Source: an uncultured Porphyromonadaceae bacterium (GTDB taxonomy: Bacteria; Bacteroidota; Bacteroidia; Bacteroidales; Muribaculaceae). From it: a stretch of 43,117 nucleotides of DNA. The position numbers and the translations under genes were made by a program. Under the pieces are notes generated by a model that saw only the letters and a program-made list of their open reading frames with translations, searched no databases and had not been told where the DNA came from. The stretch spans positions 1 through 43,117 of the forward strand of contig CAMWVQ010000019.1 in NCBI GenBank assembly GCA_947177635.1, given 5' to 3'. This document shows positions 24,599 through 32,500 of this stretch, in pieces. The first letter of the stretch is position 1; each line of letters begins with the position of its first letter.

Positions 24599-25894
24599 AT
24601 GGATGACATTATTGTAATCATACTGCTCATATTGCTCAACGGAGTCTTCTCCATGTCGGAGATTGCCTTGATTTCTGCGAGAAAATCGCGCCTAACCTCA
24701 GACGCCCGCAAAGGTAGCCGCGGGGCCGCAGCCGCGTTGCGGCTGGCTGAAGATCCCGACCGTTTCCTCTCAACCATCCAGATAGGAATAACGCTGATAG
24801 GCATACTGACCGGTCTTTATTCAGGCGCGGCGCTGGCTGATGATGTCGGGGCGCTGCTGGAACGGATGGGGATGGGGCCGAAAGCCGCTCGTTCCGTAGG
24901 CCAGGTATCCATTGTGGCTGTGGTCACATACCTGTCGATAGTCGTGGGTGAACTGGTGCCTAAAAGAATCGGGCTGGCGGCCGCCAACGGTGTGGCCAAA
25001 TTCATATCCAGGCCAATGCGCCTGCTGGCCACGGTGGCCCTCCCGGCAGTGTGGCTCCTCTCCGCGTCCACATCTTTCCTGGTCAGGATTCTCAGACTGA
25101 AGAGCAACGGCAACAATGTCACCGAAGATGAGATCAAATCGCTCATTCAGGATGGCGCGGATGCCGGGGAGGTGAGAAAAGTGGAGCAGGACATTATGGA
25201 GAGGGCGCTTGTGCTGGGTGATTTGAGGGTGGCGTCGATAATGACCCCCAAGGTGGATGTCAGGTCGCTGAATCTCGACATGGATGTGGCCGAGATAAAG
25301 CGCAACCTGTCGGAGAACCTTCACAGCTCTTATCCGGTCTACTGCAGCTCTCGCCAGGGGGCCGTGTGTGGCATGGTCTCATTGAAACAACTCATATTGA
25401 CCCTTGACAGACCGGGGTTCAGATTGCAGGATGTGGTCAGCGCGCCGGTTTATTTCCCCGAGACGATGAGCGTCTATGACGCCCTCGACACTCTGAAGAA
25501 CAAACGGGTTGATTTCGCCCTGGTCTGCGATGAGTTCGGCGACCTTTCAGGGGTGGTGACCCCTGGCGATGTGCTTGACGGCCTTGTGGGTGAGTTTCCG
25601 CATGTCGGAACTTCTGAGATGATATTTCCAGCCGGAGTGTCTGGAAGCTGGCTGGTCGACGCCGGCATATCCTTCTATGACTTCCTGAGTCATTTCGAAC
25701 GAGAGGACTTGTATCACCCCGCATCGTATTCCACCCTCGGGGGCTTCATCCTTGAGGAACTCAAGCATGTCCCGACGGAAGGAGAACGGTATGAGTGGAA
25801 CGGCGTGAGATTTGAAGTCGCCGAAATGACCGGCGCGAAAATTGGAAGGATTCTTGTCTCTTTCAAGACGCCTGAGGAGAAGACGCAGTCATAG
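24599..25894 (+). CDS. Hemolysin/CorC family protein (CNNM-CBS-CorC_HlyC)
   Basis: This 431-aa inner-membrane protein has an N-terminal DUF21/CNNM domain (residues 1-170) with hydrophobic segments and the ISARKSRLTSDARKGSRGA and GELVPKRIGLA motifs. A CBS pair follows (about 195-330; RVASIMTPKVDVRSL, DFALVCDEFGDLSGVVTPGD). A C-terminal CorC_HlyC domain (about 345-425) ends VPTEGERYEWNGVRFEVAEM. Family members export or regulate Mg2+ or Co2+, although the hemolysin name persists. It is a single-gene unit preceded by a long hairpin and ends at a repeat-built terminator. Confidence 0.92.
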   Translation: MDDIIVIILLILLNGVFSMSEIALISARKSRLTSDARKGSRGAAAALRLAEDPDRFLSTIQIGITLIGILTGLYSGAALADDVGALLERMGMGPKAARSVGQVSIVAVVTYLSIVVGELVPKRIGLAAANGVAKFISRPMRLLATVALPAVWLLSASTSFLVRILRLKSNGNNVTEDEIKSLIQDGADAGEVRKVEQDIMERALVLGDLRVASIMTPKVDVRSLNLDMDVAEIKRNLSENLHSSYPVYCSSRQGAVCGMVSLKQLILTLDRPGFRLQDVVSAPVYFPETMSVYDALDTLKNKRVDFALVCDEFGDLSGVVTPGDVLDGLVGEFPHVGTSEMIFPAGVSGSWLVDAGISFYDFLSHFEREDLYHPASYSTLGGFILEELKHVPTEGERYEWNGVRFEVAEMTGAKIGRILVSFKTPEEKTQS

Positions 25895-25934
25895 GGGGGG
25901 CGATTGCTCGGCCGGGTGATGAGGCGCGGGGGAT

Positions 25935-25998
25935 AACAAGGATTCCACAGAACAAGGATTCCACAGAAAAGCCATCAATAAGGCCATCTGTGGAATCC
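25935..25998 (+). terminator. Hairpin with duplicated left arm
   Basis: Two exact 16-base copies beginning AACAAGGATTCC sit at 25935-25950 and 25951-25966. Both contain GGATTCCACAG, which can pair with the single CTGTGGAATCC at 25988-25998. It lies between convergent genes, and two alternative stems are possible. No T-run follows on the plus strand. Confidence 0.6.
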
Positions 25999-26019
25999 GT
26001 GTGTGCCGTAAGACTTGTT

Positions 26020-26036
26020 CCCGGATATAATCCGGG
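26020..26036 (-). terminator. Short hairpin after the purF-like gene
   Basis: CCCGGAT / ATCCGGG with a three-base loop begins eight bases past the stop codon on the minus strand. It lacks a strong T-run. Confidence 0.4.
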
Positions 26037-26043
26037 TGGAGGG

Positions 26044-27486
26044 TCACTCCTCTGTGTGGTCGGCGCGGTATGCCTCGTCGGGGTGGCAGCCTGAACCGTC
26101 GAAACAGTGGGTGCAGACGCGGCATTTGGGCAGGCCGATGCTTGCCACCATGTCGTCAAGTTCGCTGAATCGCAGGGTGGTCAGCCCGAGGCGTTTGGCA
26201 ATCTCTTTCACCATACGCTCATACTGAGGTGTGCCGGCGGTGGCGTAAAGTTCGAGGTTGGCTTTGTCATCACCCTCGAAGTCTTTGATGATCTGGCGGG
26301 TGATAAGCTCCATGTCGCTCTTTGATGAGGTGAAGCCGATGAAGGGGCAGCCATAGACCAGCGGGGGACATGAGATGCGGGCGTGAACCTCCTTGGCGCC
26401 GCAGCCGAAGAAGGTGCGGACGTTGTCGCGCAGCTGGGTGCCGCGCACGATGGAGTCGTCACAGAACACCACCCGTTTGCCATCGAGGATTATGCGGTTG
26501 GGTATGAGTTTCATCTTCGCGACAAGGTCGCGGCGCGACTGGTTGCCGGGGGTGAAGGAGCGGGGCCAGGTCGGGGTGTATTTCAACACGGCGCGCTGGT
26601 AAGGGATGCCGCGTCCTTCGGCGTATCCCAAGGCGTGGCCAACGCCGGAGTCGGGGATGCCGCAGACGCAGTCGGCCTCCGTGGGGTCTTTCTCCCCCAT
26701 TGTCTTCCCTCCGGCCTCACGCATGGCCTCGGTGTTGATTCCGAGATAGTCGCTGGCGGGGAATCCGTAATACACCCAGAGGAATGAGCATACCTGCTCA
26801 CGCCTGGCGGGGGCCTGCATCTGCTCCAGAGAGTCGGGACGCAGCCTTACGATTTCACCGGGGCCGAGGTCGCGCACCACCTCGTAGTCGAGGTTGGGGA
26901 ATGCCGATGTCTCTGAGGTCGCGGCGTATGCTCCTGGCTTGTGGCCGATGATGATGGGTGTGCGGCCCAGATAGTCGCGGGCGGCGATGATTCCGTCCTC
27001 TGTCAGCACGAGCATCGAGCAGGAGCCCTTTATCTTGCGGTAGACGAGGTTGATGCCGTCAACGAAGTCCTTCCCCATGTTGATGAGCAGGGCCACCAGT
27101 TCGGTCTGGTTGATTTTGTTTGCCGAAAGCTCGCTGAAGTGGTGTCCGTTGGCGATAAGCTCGTCGGCAATCTCGCGCAGGTTGTTGATTTTGGCGACTG
27201 TGACCACTGCGTAGCGGCCAAGGTGTGAGTTGACGATTATCGGCTGCGGGTCAGTGTCGCTGATCACGCCGATACCCTGGTTTCCGACAAACGAATCGAG
27301 TTCATCTTCGAATTTCGAGCGGAAATAGTCGCGTTCAAGTTTGTGGATTTTGCGGTTGAAACCCTCCTCGGGGTCGAAAGTCACCATTCCGGCACGTTTG
27401 GTGCCAAGATGTGAGTTGTAGTCAGTGCCGTAAAAAAGGTCATTGACACACGGCTTTGCCATTGCGGCGCCGAAGAAACCTCCCAT
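26044..27486 (-). CDS. Amidophosphoribosyltransferase-like protein lacking the N-terminal Cys
   Basis: This 480-aa PurF-family protein has an N-terminal Ntn-glutaminase fold and a C-terminal phosphoribosyltransferase with an intact PRPP motif, VVFCDDSIVRGTQ. Cys residues resemble the Fe-S ligands of B. subtilis PurF (QVCSFLWVYYGFP, YGCPF, CRVCTHC). Normal PurF begins Met-Cys-Gly, with the Cys as glutaminase nucleophile; here it begins MGGFFGAAM, with Gly in that place. From memory, this MGGFFG form is a recurrent Bacteroidetes paralogue beside a canonical PurF. It may use free ammonia or have another role. A strong promoter (27592-27599) and a roughly 100-base leader precede it. Confidence 0.88.
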   Translation of the reverse strand: MGGFFGAAMAKPCVNDLFYGTDYNSHLGTKRAGMVTFDPEEGFNRKIHKLERDYFRSKFEDELDSFVGNQGIGVISDTDPQPIIVNSHLGRYAVVTVAKINNLREIADELIANGHHFSELSANKINQTELVALLINMGKDFVDGINLVYRKIKGSCSMLVLTEDGIIAARDYLGRTPIIIGHKPGAYAATSETSAFPNLDYEVVRDLGPGEIVRLRPDSLEQMQAPARREQVCSFLWVYYGFPASDYLGINTEAMREAGGKTMGEKDPTEADCVCGIPDSGVGHALGYAEGRGIPYQRAVLKYTPTWPRSFTPGNQSRRDLVAKMKLIPNRIILDGKRVVFCDDSIVRGTQLRDNVRTFFGCGAKEVHARISCPPLVYGCPFIGFTSSKSDMELITRQIIKDFEGDDKANLELYATAGTPQYERMVKEIAKRLGLTTLRFSELDDMVASIGLPKCRVCTHCFDGSGCHPDEAYRADHTEE

Positions 27487-27591
27487 ATTGAAAACTTAGA
27501 GTCTGTTGACCGCTGACAATCAATGAAATAAGCATATGTCACAACCTTGTTTGCCTGTGGCCATTAACTGTGAAACCTAAAAAAGATGGCG

Positions 27592-27599
27592 CAAAGTTA
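27592..27599 (-). promoter_or_regulatory. -7 box of the purF-like gene
   Basis: TAACTTTG on the minus strand comes right after the pbp1A terminator, which occupies its -33 region. The leader to the ATG is about 100 bases. Confidence 0.65.
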
Positions 27600-27601
27600 C
27601 G

Positions 27602-27641
27602 AAAAATCCCGTTGCGGCCAATGCCCGCGACGGGATTTTTT
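27602..27641 (-). terminator. Terminator of pbp1A
   Basis: AAAAATCCCGT (27602-27612) pairs with ACGGGATTTTT, with an inner GCGG/CCGC extension. On the minus strand it lies 33 bases past the pbp1A stop and ends in a T-run. Confidence 0.82.
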
Positions 27642-27673
27642 ACGGTGATTTTTCAATGATTGCCTGGGAGGGG

Positions 27674-30100
27674 TCAGTCGAAGATGTCAGAGATGGTTTC
27701 CTCGGCGTCGGAAGACTCCTCCACGTAGTCATAGAACTCTTTGTCGCAGACTTGCGAGAAGTCGGTCTCAAAGCGGGTGTTCTGGCTGTAAGGCAGACGG
27801 TTGTCGGCGTAGACCTTGCGCAGGTATAGCCCCACGATGGGGAGGGCGGCGGCGGCTCCCTGACCGCTGGCCATCGAGTTGAAGTGGATGAACCTCTCCT
27901 CTCCGCCGACCCACGCGCCGTTGACCAGTTCGGGGGAGAATGCCATGAACCACGCGTCTGAGTTGTAGTTCGTCGTTCCGGTCTTGCCGCCCATCTCGGC
28001 GGTCAGATTGTAGGGGGGACGGCGCAGGCGGTTGGCGGTTCCGGAGTCGACCACGTTGAGCAGCATCGATAGAATCTTGGCGTATGCCGCCTCTGAGATG
28101 ACCTCGGTGTGGCGGGTGGAGAACTCCGATATGACATTGCCGTTGGCGTCTGAAATCGAGGTGACATACAGCGGGTCGGCCCTCATTCCGTTGTTGGCGT
28201 AGGCGGTGTATGCCCCGACCATCTCACGGATGGATACTTCGCAGGAGCCGAGGCATATCGACATGACCGGGTTGAGGGTGTTGGTGATGCCGAAGTTGTG
28301 CATGTTCCTGACGAGGGTCTGCGGCGACAGCTGTTCCATCAGTCGCGCTGAAATCCAGTTGTTGGAGTAGGTGAGGGCCCACCGCAGGTCTACCATCTCG
28401 CCGATTCGTCCGTGGCCCGAGTTTCGGGGTGCCCAGGGACGTCCGCTCTCGTCGATGATCACCGGCTGGGCGTTTAGCATGCGGTCGCAGGGGGTGAAGC
28501 CCTCTTCCATCGCGTAGGTGTAGAGGAACGGCTTGATTGTGGAGCCTATCTGGCGGCGTCCGGTCGAGACCATGTCATACTGGAAGAATGAGAAGTTGGG
28601 GCCTCCGACATAAGCCTTCACATAGCCGTTGCGCGGATCCATCGACATGAAGCCGGTGCGCAGGAAATGTTTCTGGTATATCAGCGAGTCGCGAGGGGTC
28701 ATCACAGTGTCTACCACCCCGTGGTATGAGAACACGTTCATCTCGCGGGGGGTGTTGAAGGCCTTCTCGATTTCCTCCTCAGAGGCTCCGGCCTTTTTCA
28801 TTACGCGGTAGCGGTCGGTCTGCCTGATGGCTTTGTTGATGAGCGACGCCACGGAGACTTTCCCCAGCTCCTCGCCGTTTGAGGTGTAGGGGGCGTTGCG
28901 CGAACCGCGTTTCTCGCGGAAAAACGCGGCCTGGAGCGACGACATGTGTTCCTGCACAGCCTCCTCGGCATAACGCTGCATGCGTGAGTCGATGGTGGTG
29001 TGGATTTTCAGGCCGTCGGTGTAGAGGTCATATTTCGAGCCGTCAGGCTTGGGGTTCTTCTCAATCCAGCCGAACAGGGGGTTGGTCTCCCAGGCGATGG
29101 AGTCGTCGATGTATTTCTGCTTTTCCCATCCCCGGTAGTTGGCCAGCTCGGGTTTCTTGGCGGTCAGGATGCGGCGCAGCTCCTCGCGGAAGTATGGAGC
29201 CAGTCCCTCCTTGTGGTCTACGCGGCTGAATTTCAGGGTCAACGGCAGCTGCTTTATCGAATCGAGTTCGGCCTTTGTGATTTTGTCGTTCTTGTACATC
29301 TGTTCCAAGACCACATTCCGGCGTTCGCGTGTGCGTTCGGGATGACGCACCGGGTTGTAATAGGCGGGGTTCTTCACCATCCCGACAAGGGTGGCTGCCT
29401 CCTCAATTTTCAGGTCTTTGGGAAGCTTTCCGAAATAGACATATGCGGCCGATTTGATGCCCACGGCGTTATAAAGGAAGTCAAACTGGTTGAGATACAT
29501 CTTGATTATCTCGTCCTTGGAGTAGTAACGTTCGAGTTTGACGGCAATCATCCACTCGATGGGCTTCTGCAGGGCGCGGTCGAAGAGATTCTCTGTCTGG
29601 GGGGAATACAGCTGCTTGGCGAGCTGCTGGGTGATGGTCGAGCCGCCGCCGGCGTTTTTCTGTCGCAGCAGGAGGGTCTTGACAACTACACGGGCCATGG
29701 CCCTGAGGTCGATTCCCGAGTGGTCTTCGAAACGGGAGTCTTCGGTGGAGATGAGGGCGTCTATTATATAAGGTGAAATCTCCGAGTAGTCGGCATAGAC
29801 GCGGTTGCCTGAGTTGCGGTAATACCGCCCCATCTCCTCTCCGTCGGCCGAGTAGATTACCGTGGCGAACTTGTCATTGGGGTTCTGCAACTCCTCGATG
29901 GGGGGCATGTAGCCGATCCATCCGTTGTATATCAGGACAAACAGCAGCAACACGGCAACCAGGCCGATGGCGAAAGTCTTCCATATCCAGCCTATCACCT
30001 TTCTGTTGCGTCGCCGGCGCTTGTCGGCGGGGGAGAGGGTTGCGCCGGCTTCGGCGCGGTCCCGCAGGGAATCTTGTCTGTATTCGTTGTATGATGGCAT
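27674..30100 (-). CDS. Class A penicillin-binding protein 1A
   Basis: This is an 808-aa bifunctional peptidoglycan synthase. After a cytoplasmic tail and one membrane span (TFAIGLVAVLLLFVLIYN) comes a GT51 transglycosylase, with catalytic Glu in TEDSRFEDHSG, then GGSTITQQLAKQLY and MYLNQFDFLYNAVGI. The transpeptidase follows with SxxK (GSTIKP), SNN (YSNNW) and KTGT (GGKTGTTNY). All active-site motifs are present. The frame is open to 30154, but the promoter at 30130-30137 places the transcript start near 30125, so ATG 30100 (MPSYNEYRQDSL) is chosen. It ends with a strong terminator. Confidence 0.95.
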   Translation of the reverse strand: MPSYNEYRQDSLRDRAEAGATLSPADKRRRRNRKVIGWIWKTFAIGLVAVLLLFVLIYNGWIGYMPPIEELQNPNDKFATVIYSADGEEMGRYYRNSGNRVYADYSEISPYIIDALISTEDSRFEDHSGIDLRAMARVVVKTLLLRQKNAGGGSTITQQLAKQLYSPQTENLFDRALQKPIEWMIAVKLERYYSKDEIIKMYLNQFDFLYNAVGIKSAAYVYFGKLPKDLKIEEAATLVGMVKNPAYYNPVRHPERTRERRNVVLEQMYKNDKITKAELDSIKQLPLTLKFSRVDHKEGLAPYFREELRRILTAKKPELANYRGWEKQKYIDDSIAWETNPLFGWIEKNPKPDGSKYDLYTDGLKIHTTIDSRMQRYAEEAVQEHMSSLQAAFFREKRGSRNAPYTSNGEELGKVSVASLINKAIRQTDRYRVMKKAGASEEEIEKAFNTPREMNVFSYHGVVDTVMTPRDSLIYQKHFLRTGFMSMDPRNGYVKAYVGGPNFSFFQYDMVSTGRRQIGSTIKPFLYTYAMEEGFTPCDRMLNAQPVIIDESGRPWAPRNSGHGRIGEMVDLRWALTYSNNWISARLMEQLSPQTLVRNMHNFGITNTLNPVMSICLGSCEVSIREMVGAYTAYANNGMRADPLYVTSISDANGNVISEFSTRHTEVISEAAYAKILSMLLNVVDSGTANRLRRPPYNLTAEMGGKTGTTNYNSDAWFMAFSPELVNGAWVGGEERFIHFNSMASGQGAAAALPIVGLYLRKVYADNRLPYSQNTRFETDFSQVCDKEFYDYVEESSDAEETISDIFD

Positions 30101-30129
30101 TGTCAGTAAAGTCGTGTCGTGTAAACACG

Positions 30130-30137
30130 CAAAGTTA
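30130..30137 (-). promoter_or_regulatory. -7 box of pbp1A containing the tilS stop codon
   Basis: TAACTTTG on the minus strand begins with the TAA stop codon of tilS (30135-30137). The transcript would start about 25 bases ahead of the pbp1A ATG at 30100. Confidence 0.68.
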
Positions 30138-31544
30138 CGATTTTTTCGCGACATTCAGCATATGAAGTTCCAGAATGTTTTCAGACCTGCTGTCAACCGG
30201 AAAGAGTGAGGAGTTCCGGAGGCCGGGGAGCCACGCCACTTTCTCCCCCAGGCACACCACCGGTTGCCGCTCTTTTTCCAGTATGGAGAGCTTGGCGTCG
30301 GAGAAGATGTCGCTCAGCAGACGGCTCCCTTTCATCCCGAATGGTGTCATACGGTCGCCTGTCCGGGGCGGTCTGACGGTCAGCGGGGCGGTTTGGTCGA
30401 GCAGCGAGGGGGCGAACCAGGCGAAGTCCGGATTCCTCTTAGGGGAGAAGTCGCGGCGGGGTATCAGCCTGGCATGTATCGCCAGGTTGCCCCACGGTAG
30501 CGGTATGTGTGCCTCCCCCTCCTCGCGTATCCGTTCCTTGTCGATGACAAGGGGGGCGGTTGGAGAGGGGATGGCTGACTCTCTGACGGGTATCAGCAGC
30601 CCGCGGTCGAGCAGGTACCTCCCTCCGGCGCGTCTATGGTGGAATTTGCCGCTTGACCCGATGGTCTCGCTTATCTTCAGCACGGCCTCGAAGTCGAGGT
30701 CTCCGTCAAGCAGGTGGTAAAGCAGTGTAGACGCCTCCTTCTCGTTGTCAAACAGCTCTTTGACGGATAACGAGCCATCTTCTCGGAGGTATCTTTGCCT
30801 CTTCACCTCCACGAGGCTGCGCAGCAGCCGGTTGTCGCGGGCGATGTTGCGGGCGGTCGTGTCGAGTCTGCGGCTCCCGCCGGGGAATGACTCCTCGATG
30901 GCGGGGAGTATTATGTTGCGTATCTTGTTGCGGGTGTAGTCATTCTCGGCGTTGGTGGAGTCGGTTACATAGCCGATACCCTCGCGGGAGAGGTAATCGA
31001 GGATTTCCTTTCTGGAAAGGCAGAGCAGTGGACGTATGTAGATTCCCCGACGTGGCGGAATCCCCTTGGCGCCCCCGGTGCCGCACCCGCGCAGGGCGTT
31101 GAGCAGGAAAGTCTCGGTGTTGTCATCCCTGTGGTGGCCGAGGGCGACCACCTCCAGGCCAAGCTCCCGGGCGGTTTGGCTGAACCATCCGTAACGCAGT
31201 TCCCGGCACGCCATCTCGGTCGATTCGCCGGTCTGTCTCATCCGCTCCTTCACATCAAAGCGGGCCTTGACCAGCATCACGCCGGCACGGGCGCAGGCTT
31301 CGGTGACAAACGCTTCGTCGCGGTCGCTCTCCCGGCCGCGCAGGCCGAAATTGCAATGCATGGCCACAGGTTCCCATCCGAGGGCGACGGCGATGTGGAG
31401 CAGGGCCATCGAGTCTGGGCCCCCGCTGAGAGCTATGCCTGCCCTGCGGTGTCCTGACAGAAGTTCTGCCATTCCGTTTTCGCGCATATGTCTCCTGATT
31501 CTGTCAATCAGGCCGGTTGTCGGTTCGGTTCTCTTCCTGGTCAT
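30135..31544 (-). CDS. tilS: tRNA(Ile)-lysidine synthase TilS
   Basis: TilS converts C34 of tRNA-Ile(CAU) to lysidine, which makes the tRNA read AUA and charge with isoleucine; it is normally essential. The 469-aa product has the PP-loop SGGPDS at residues 40-45, then NFGLRGRESDRDE and LGHHRDDNTETFLLNALRG. The C-terminal TilS domain carries KVAWLPGLR. The start at 31544 leaves about 38 residues before the PP-loop, slightly long; ATG at residue 20 would probably be too short. Its TAA stop is the first part of the pbp1A -7 box. Confidence 0.94.
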   Translation of the reverse strand: MTRKRTEPTTGLIDRIRRHMRENGMAELLSGHRRAGIALSGGPDSMALLHIAVALGWEPVAMHCNFGLRGRESDRDEAFVTEACARAGVMLVKARFDVKERMRQTGESTEMACRELRYGWFSQTARELGLEVVALGHHRDDNTETFLLNALRGCGTGGAKGIPPRRGIYIRPLLCLSRKEILDYLSREGIGYVTDSTNAENDYTRNKIRNIILPAIEESFPGGSRRLDTTARNIARDNRLLRSLVEVKRQRYLREDGSLSVKELFDNEKEASTLLYHLLDGDLDFEAVLKISETIGSSGKFHHRRAGGRYLLDRGLLIPVRESAIPSPTAPLVIDKERIREEGEAHIPLPWGNLAIHARLIPRRDFSPKRNPDFAWFAPSLLDQTAPLTVRPPRTGDRMTPFGMKGSRLLSDIFSDAKLSILEKERQPVVCLGEKVAWLPGLRNSSLFPVDSRSENILELHMLNVAKKS

Positions 31545-31566
31545 AGTGGGGTGGGGATTTTCACCG

Positions 31567-31574
31567 CAAATTTA
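31567..31574 (-). promoter_or_regulatory. -7 box of tilS
   Basis: TAAATTTG on the minus strand lies 22 bases ahead of the tilS ATG. The -33 region is weak. Confidence 0.55.
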
Positions 31575-31708
31575 CACAAAAAAACGGTAAATGCATTCCT
31601 CGTTGAGCATCAATGAGTTTGTAATGATATGTTGAAATCGGGAAGAAATAAAAAGTGGAATTAACAATAATTAACCAAAAATATGACGAATATTTCCCGA
31701 TTCTCTTG

Positions 31709-31716
31709 TAACTTTG
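31709..31716 (+). promoter_or_regulatory. Orphan plus-strand -7 box
   Basis: TAACTTTG faces rightward into about 230 bases without a gene, while both flanking genes are on the minus strand. No clear -33 TTTG at 19-20 bases. Confidence 0.55.
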
Positions 31717-31733
31717 TGTCATCATTAGTGAAA

Positions 31734-31775
31734 GAGAATACTGATTGCACCTACGAGAATACTGATTGCACCTAC
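31734..31775 (+). repeat. Exact 21-bp tandem duplication
   Basis: Two adjacent identical units (31734-31754 and 31755-31775) start GAGAATACTGATTG and end CACCTAC. They begin about 13 bases after the predicted start of the candidate RNA. Confidence 0.95.
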
Positions 31776-31906
31776 ATAGATTTAGAATTTTGAATTAATG
31801 TGATGAATTTGTTTGGTACATTGTTTGTTTCATATTGCGATGTGTTAAATTATTAACATACAAGTCATTTCAATACTGACAATATTACAAATGCCAATAA
31901 GGAAGG

Positions 31907-31948
31907 AGCCGGATTCGATGTGAATCGAGTCCGGTTTCATTTTTTTCA
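31907..31948 (+). terminator. Terminator of the candidate small RNA
   Basis: An 11-13 bp stem (CCGGATTCGAT with ATCGAGTCCGG, one T-G pair) is closed by a GTGA tetraloop and followed by TTTCATTTTTTTC. The T-run is on the plus strand only, so it does not serve the minus-strand gene beyond it. Confidence 0.78.
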
Positions 31949-32031
31949 TATCCCTGCGGTTTGCTTCATGCTCTTTATGCCCGCCCTCCGGCCCCGCCGA
32001 CGGAGGCTGAAGGACAGGTGGATTGCAGTGA

Positions 32032-32460
32032 TTACAGGGCTGAGAGGCTGCCCAGGCTCAGAAGTGCGCCGAAAAACAGCAGCAGGACGATGATTCCCAG
32101 GAATGAGATGACCGTGCCGGCTACGGCGAGGCCGCGCGGGGCTTTGAAAAGCCCGATTACGGAGAAGATGGCGCCGAGAACCCAGAGTATGAAGTCGAGA
32201 ACCGGTGCCCAGCAGAACACCAGCGCGAGGATTGACAGCACGAAGCCCGCAGTTCCCAGCCCGTTCTTCTTTACGGGTTGCTGGTTGATTATTATCTGCT
32301 GGGGGTAGGGTTGCTGCTGGTATTGTTGGTATGGCTGTCCCTGATACGGCTGTTGCCCCTGATACGGTTGTTGCCCTTGGTATGGCTGTTGGTATTGCTG
32401 TCCCTGATATTGTTGTCCGGGCTGTTGGCCGTAGCCGTTCTGTTGGTAATTGTCGCTCAT
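32032..32460 (-). CDS. Small membrane protein with Gln/Tyr-rich N terminus (DUF4190-like)
   Basis: This is a 142-aa protein. Residues 1-60 are a low-complexity Gln/Tyr/Pro/Gly tract with repeated YQGQQP units. Residues 70-140 are hydrophobic with about two or three membrane spans (GTAGFVLSILALVFCWAP, WVLGAIFSVIGLF, GTVISFLGIIVLLLFFGALL), resembling DUF4190-type membrane domains. The tract should lie in the cytoplasm or periplasm as a flexible, prion-like tail. Function unknown. It lies 40 bases behind rluD and is probably in the PASTA-rluD transcript. Confidence 0.78.
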   Translation of the reverse strand: MSDNYQQNGYGQQPGQQYQGQQYQQPYQGQQPYQGQQPYQGQPYQQYQQQPYPQQIIINQQPVKKNGLGTAGFVLSILALVFCWAPVLDFILWVLGAIFSVIGLFKAPRGLAVAGTVISFLGIIVLLLFFGALLSLGSLSAL

Positions 32461-32500
32461 TTTACTATGGTTTTGGGTTATGATTGATAATGAATGTCTG

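Larger units (their letters stand above)
31721..31948 (+). ncRNA. Candidate small RNA, about 225 nt
   Basis: This interval is framed by a -7 box (31709-31716) and an intrinsic terminator (31907-31948) on the same strand. Inside are two exact 21-base tandem copies and AT-rich sequence. The longest ATG frames read 17 residues (MNLFGTLFVSYCDVLNY) and 10 residues, neither convincing. It matches no RNA family that I recognise. Confidence 0.45.
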
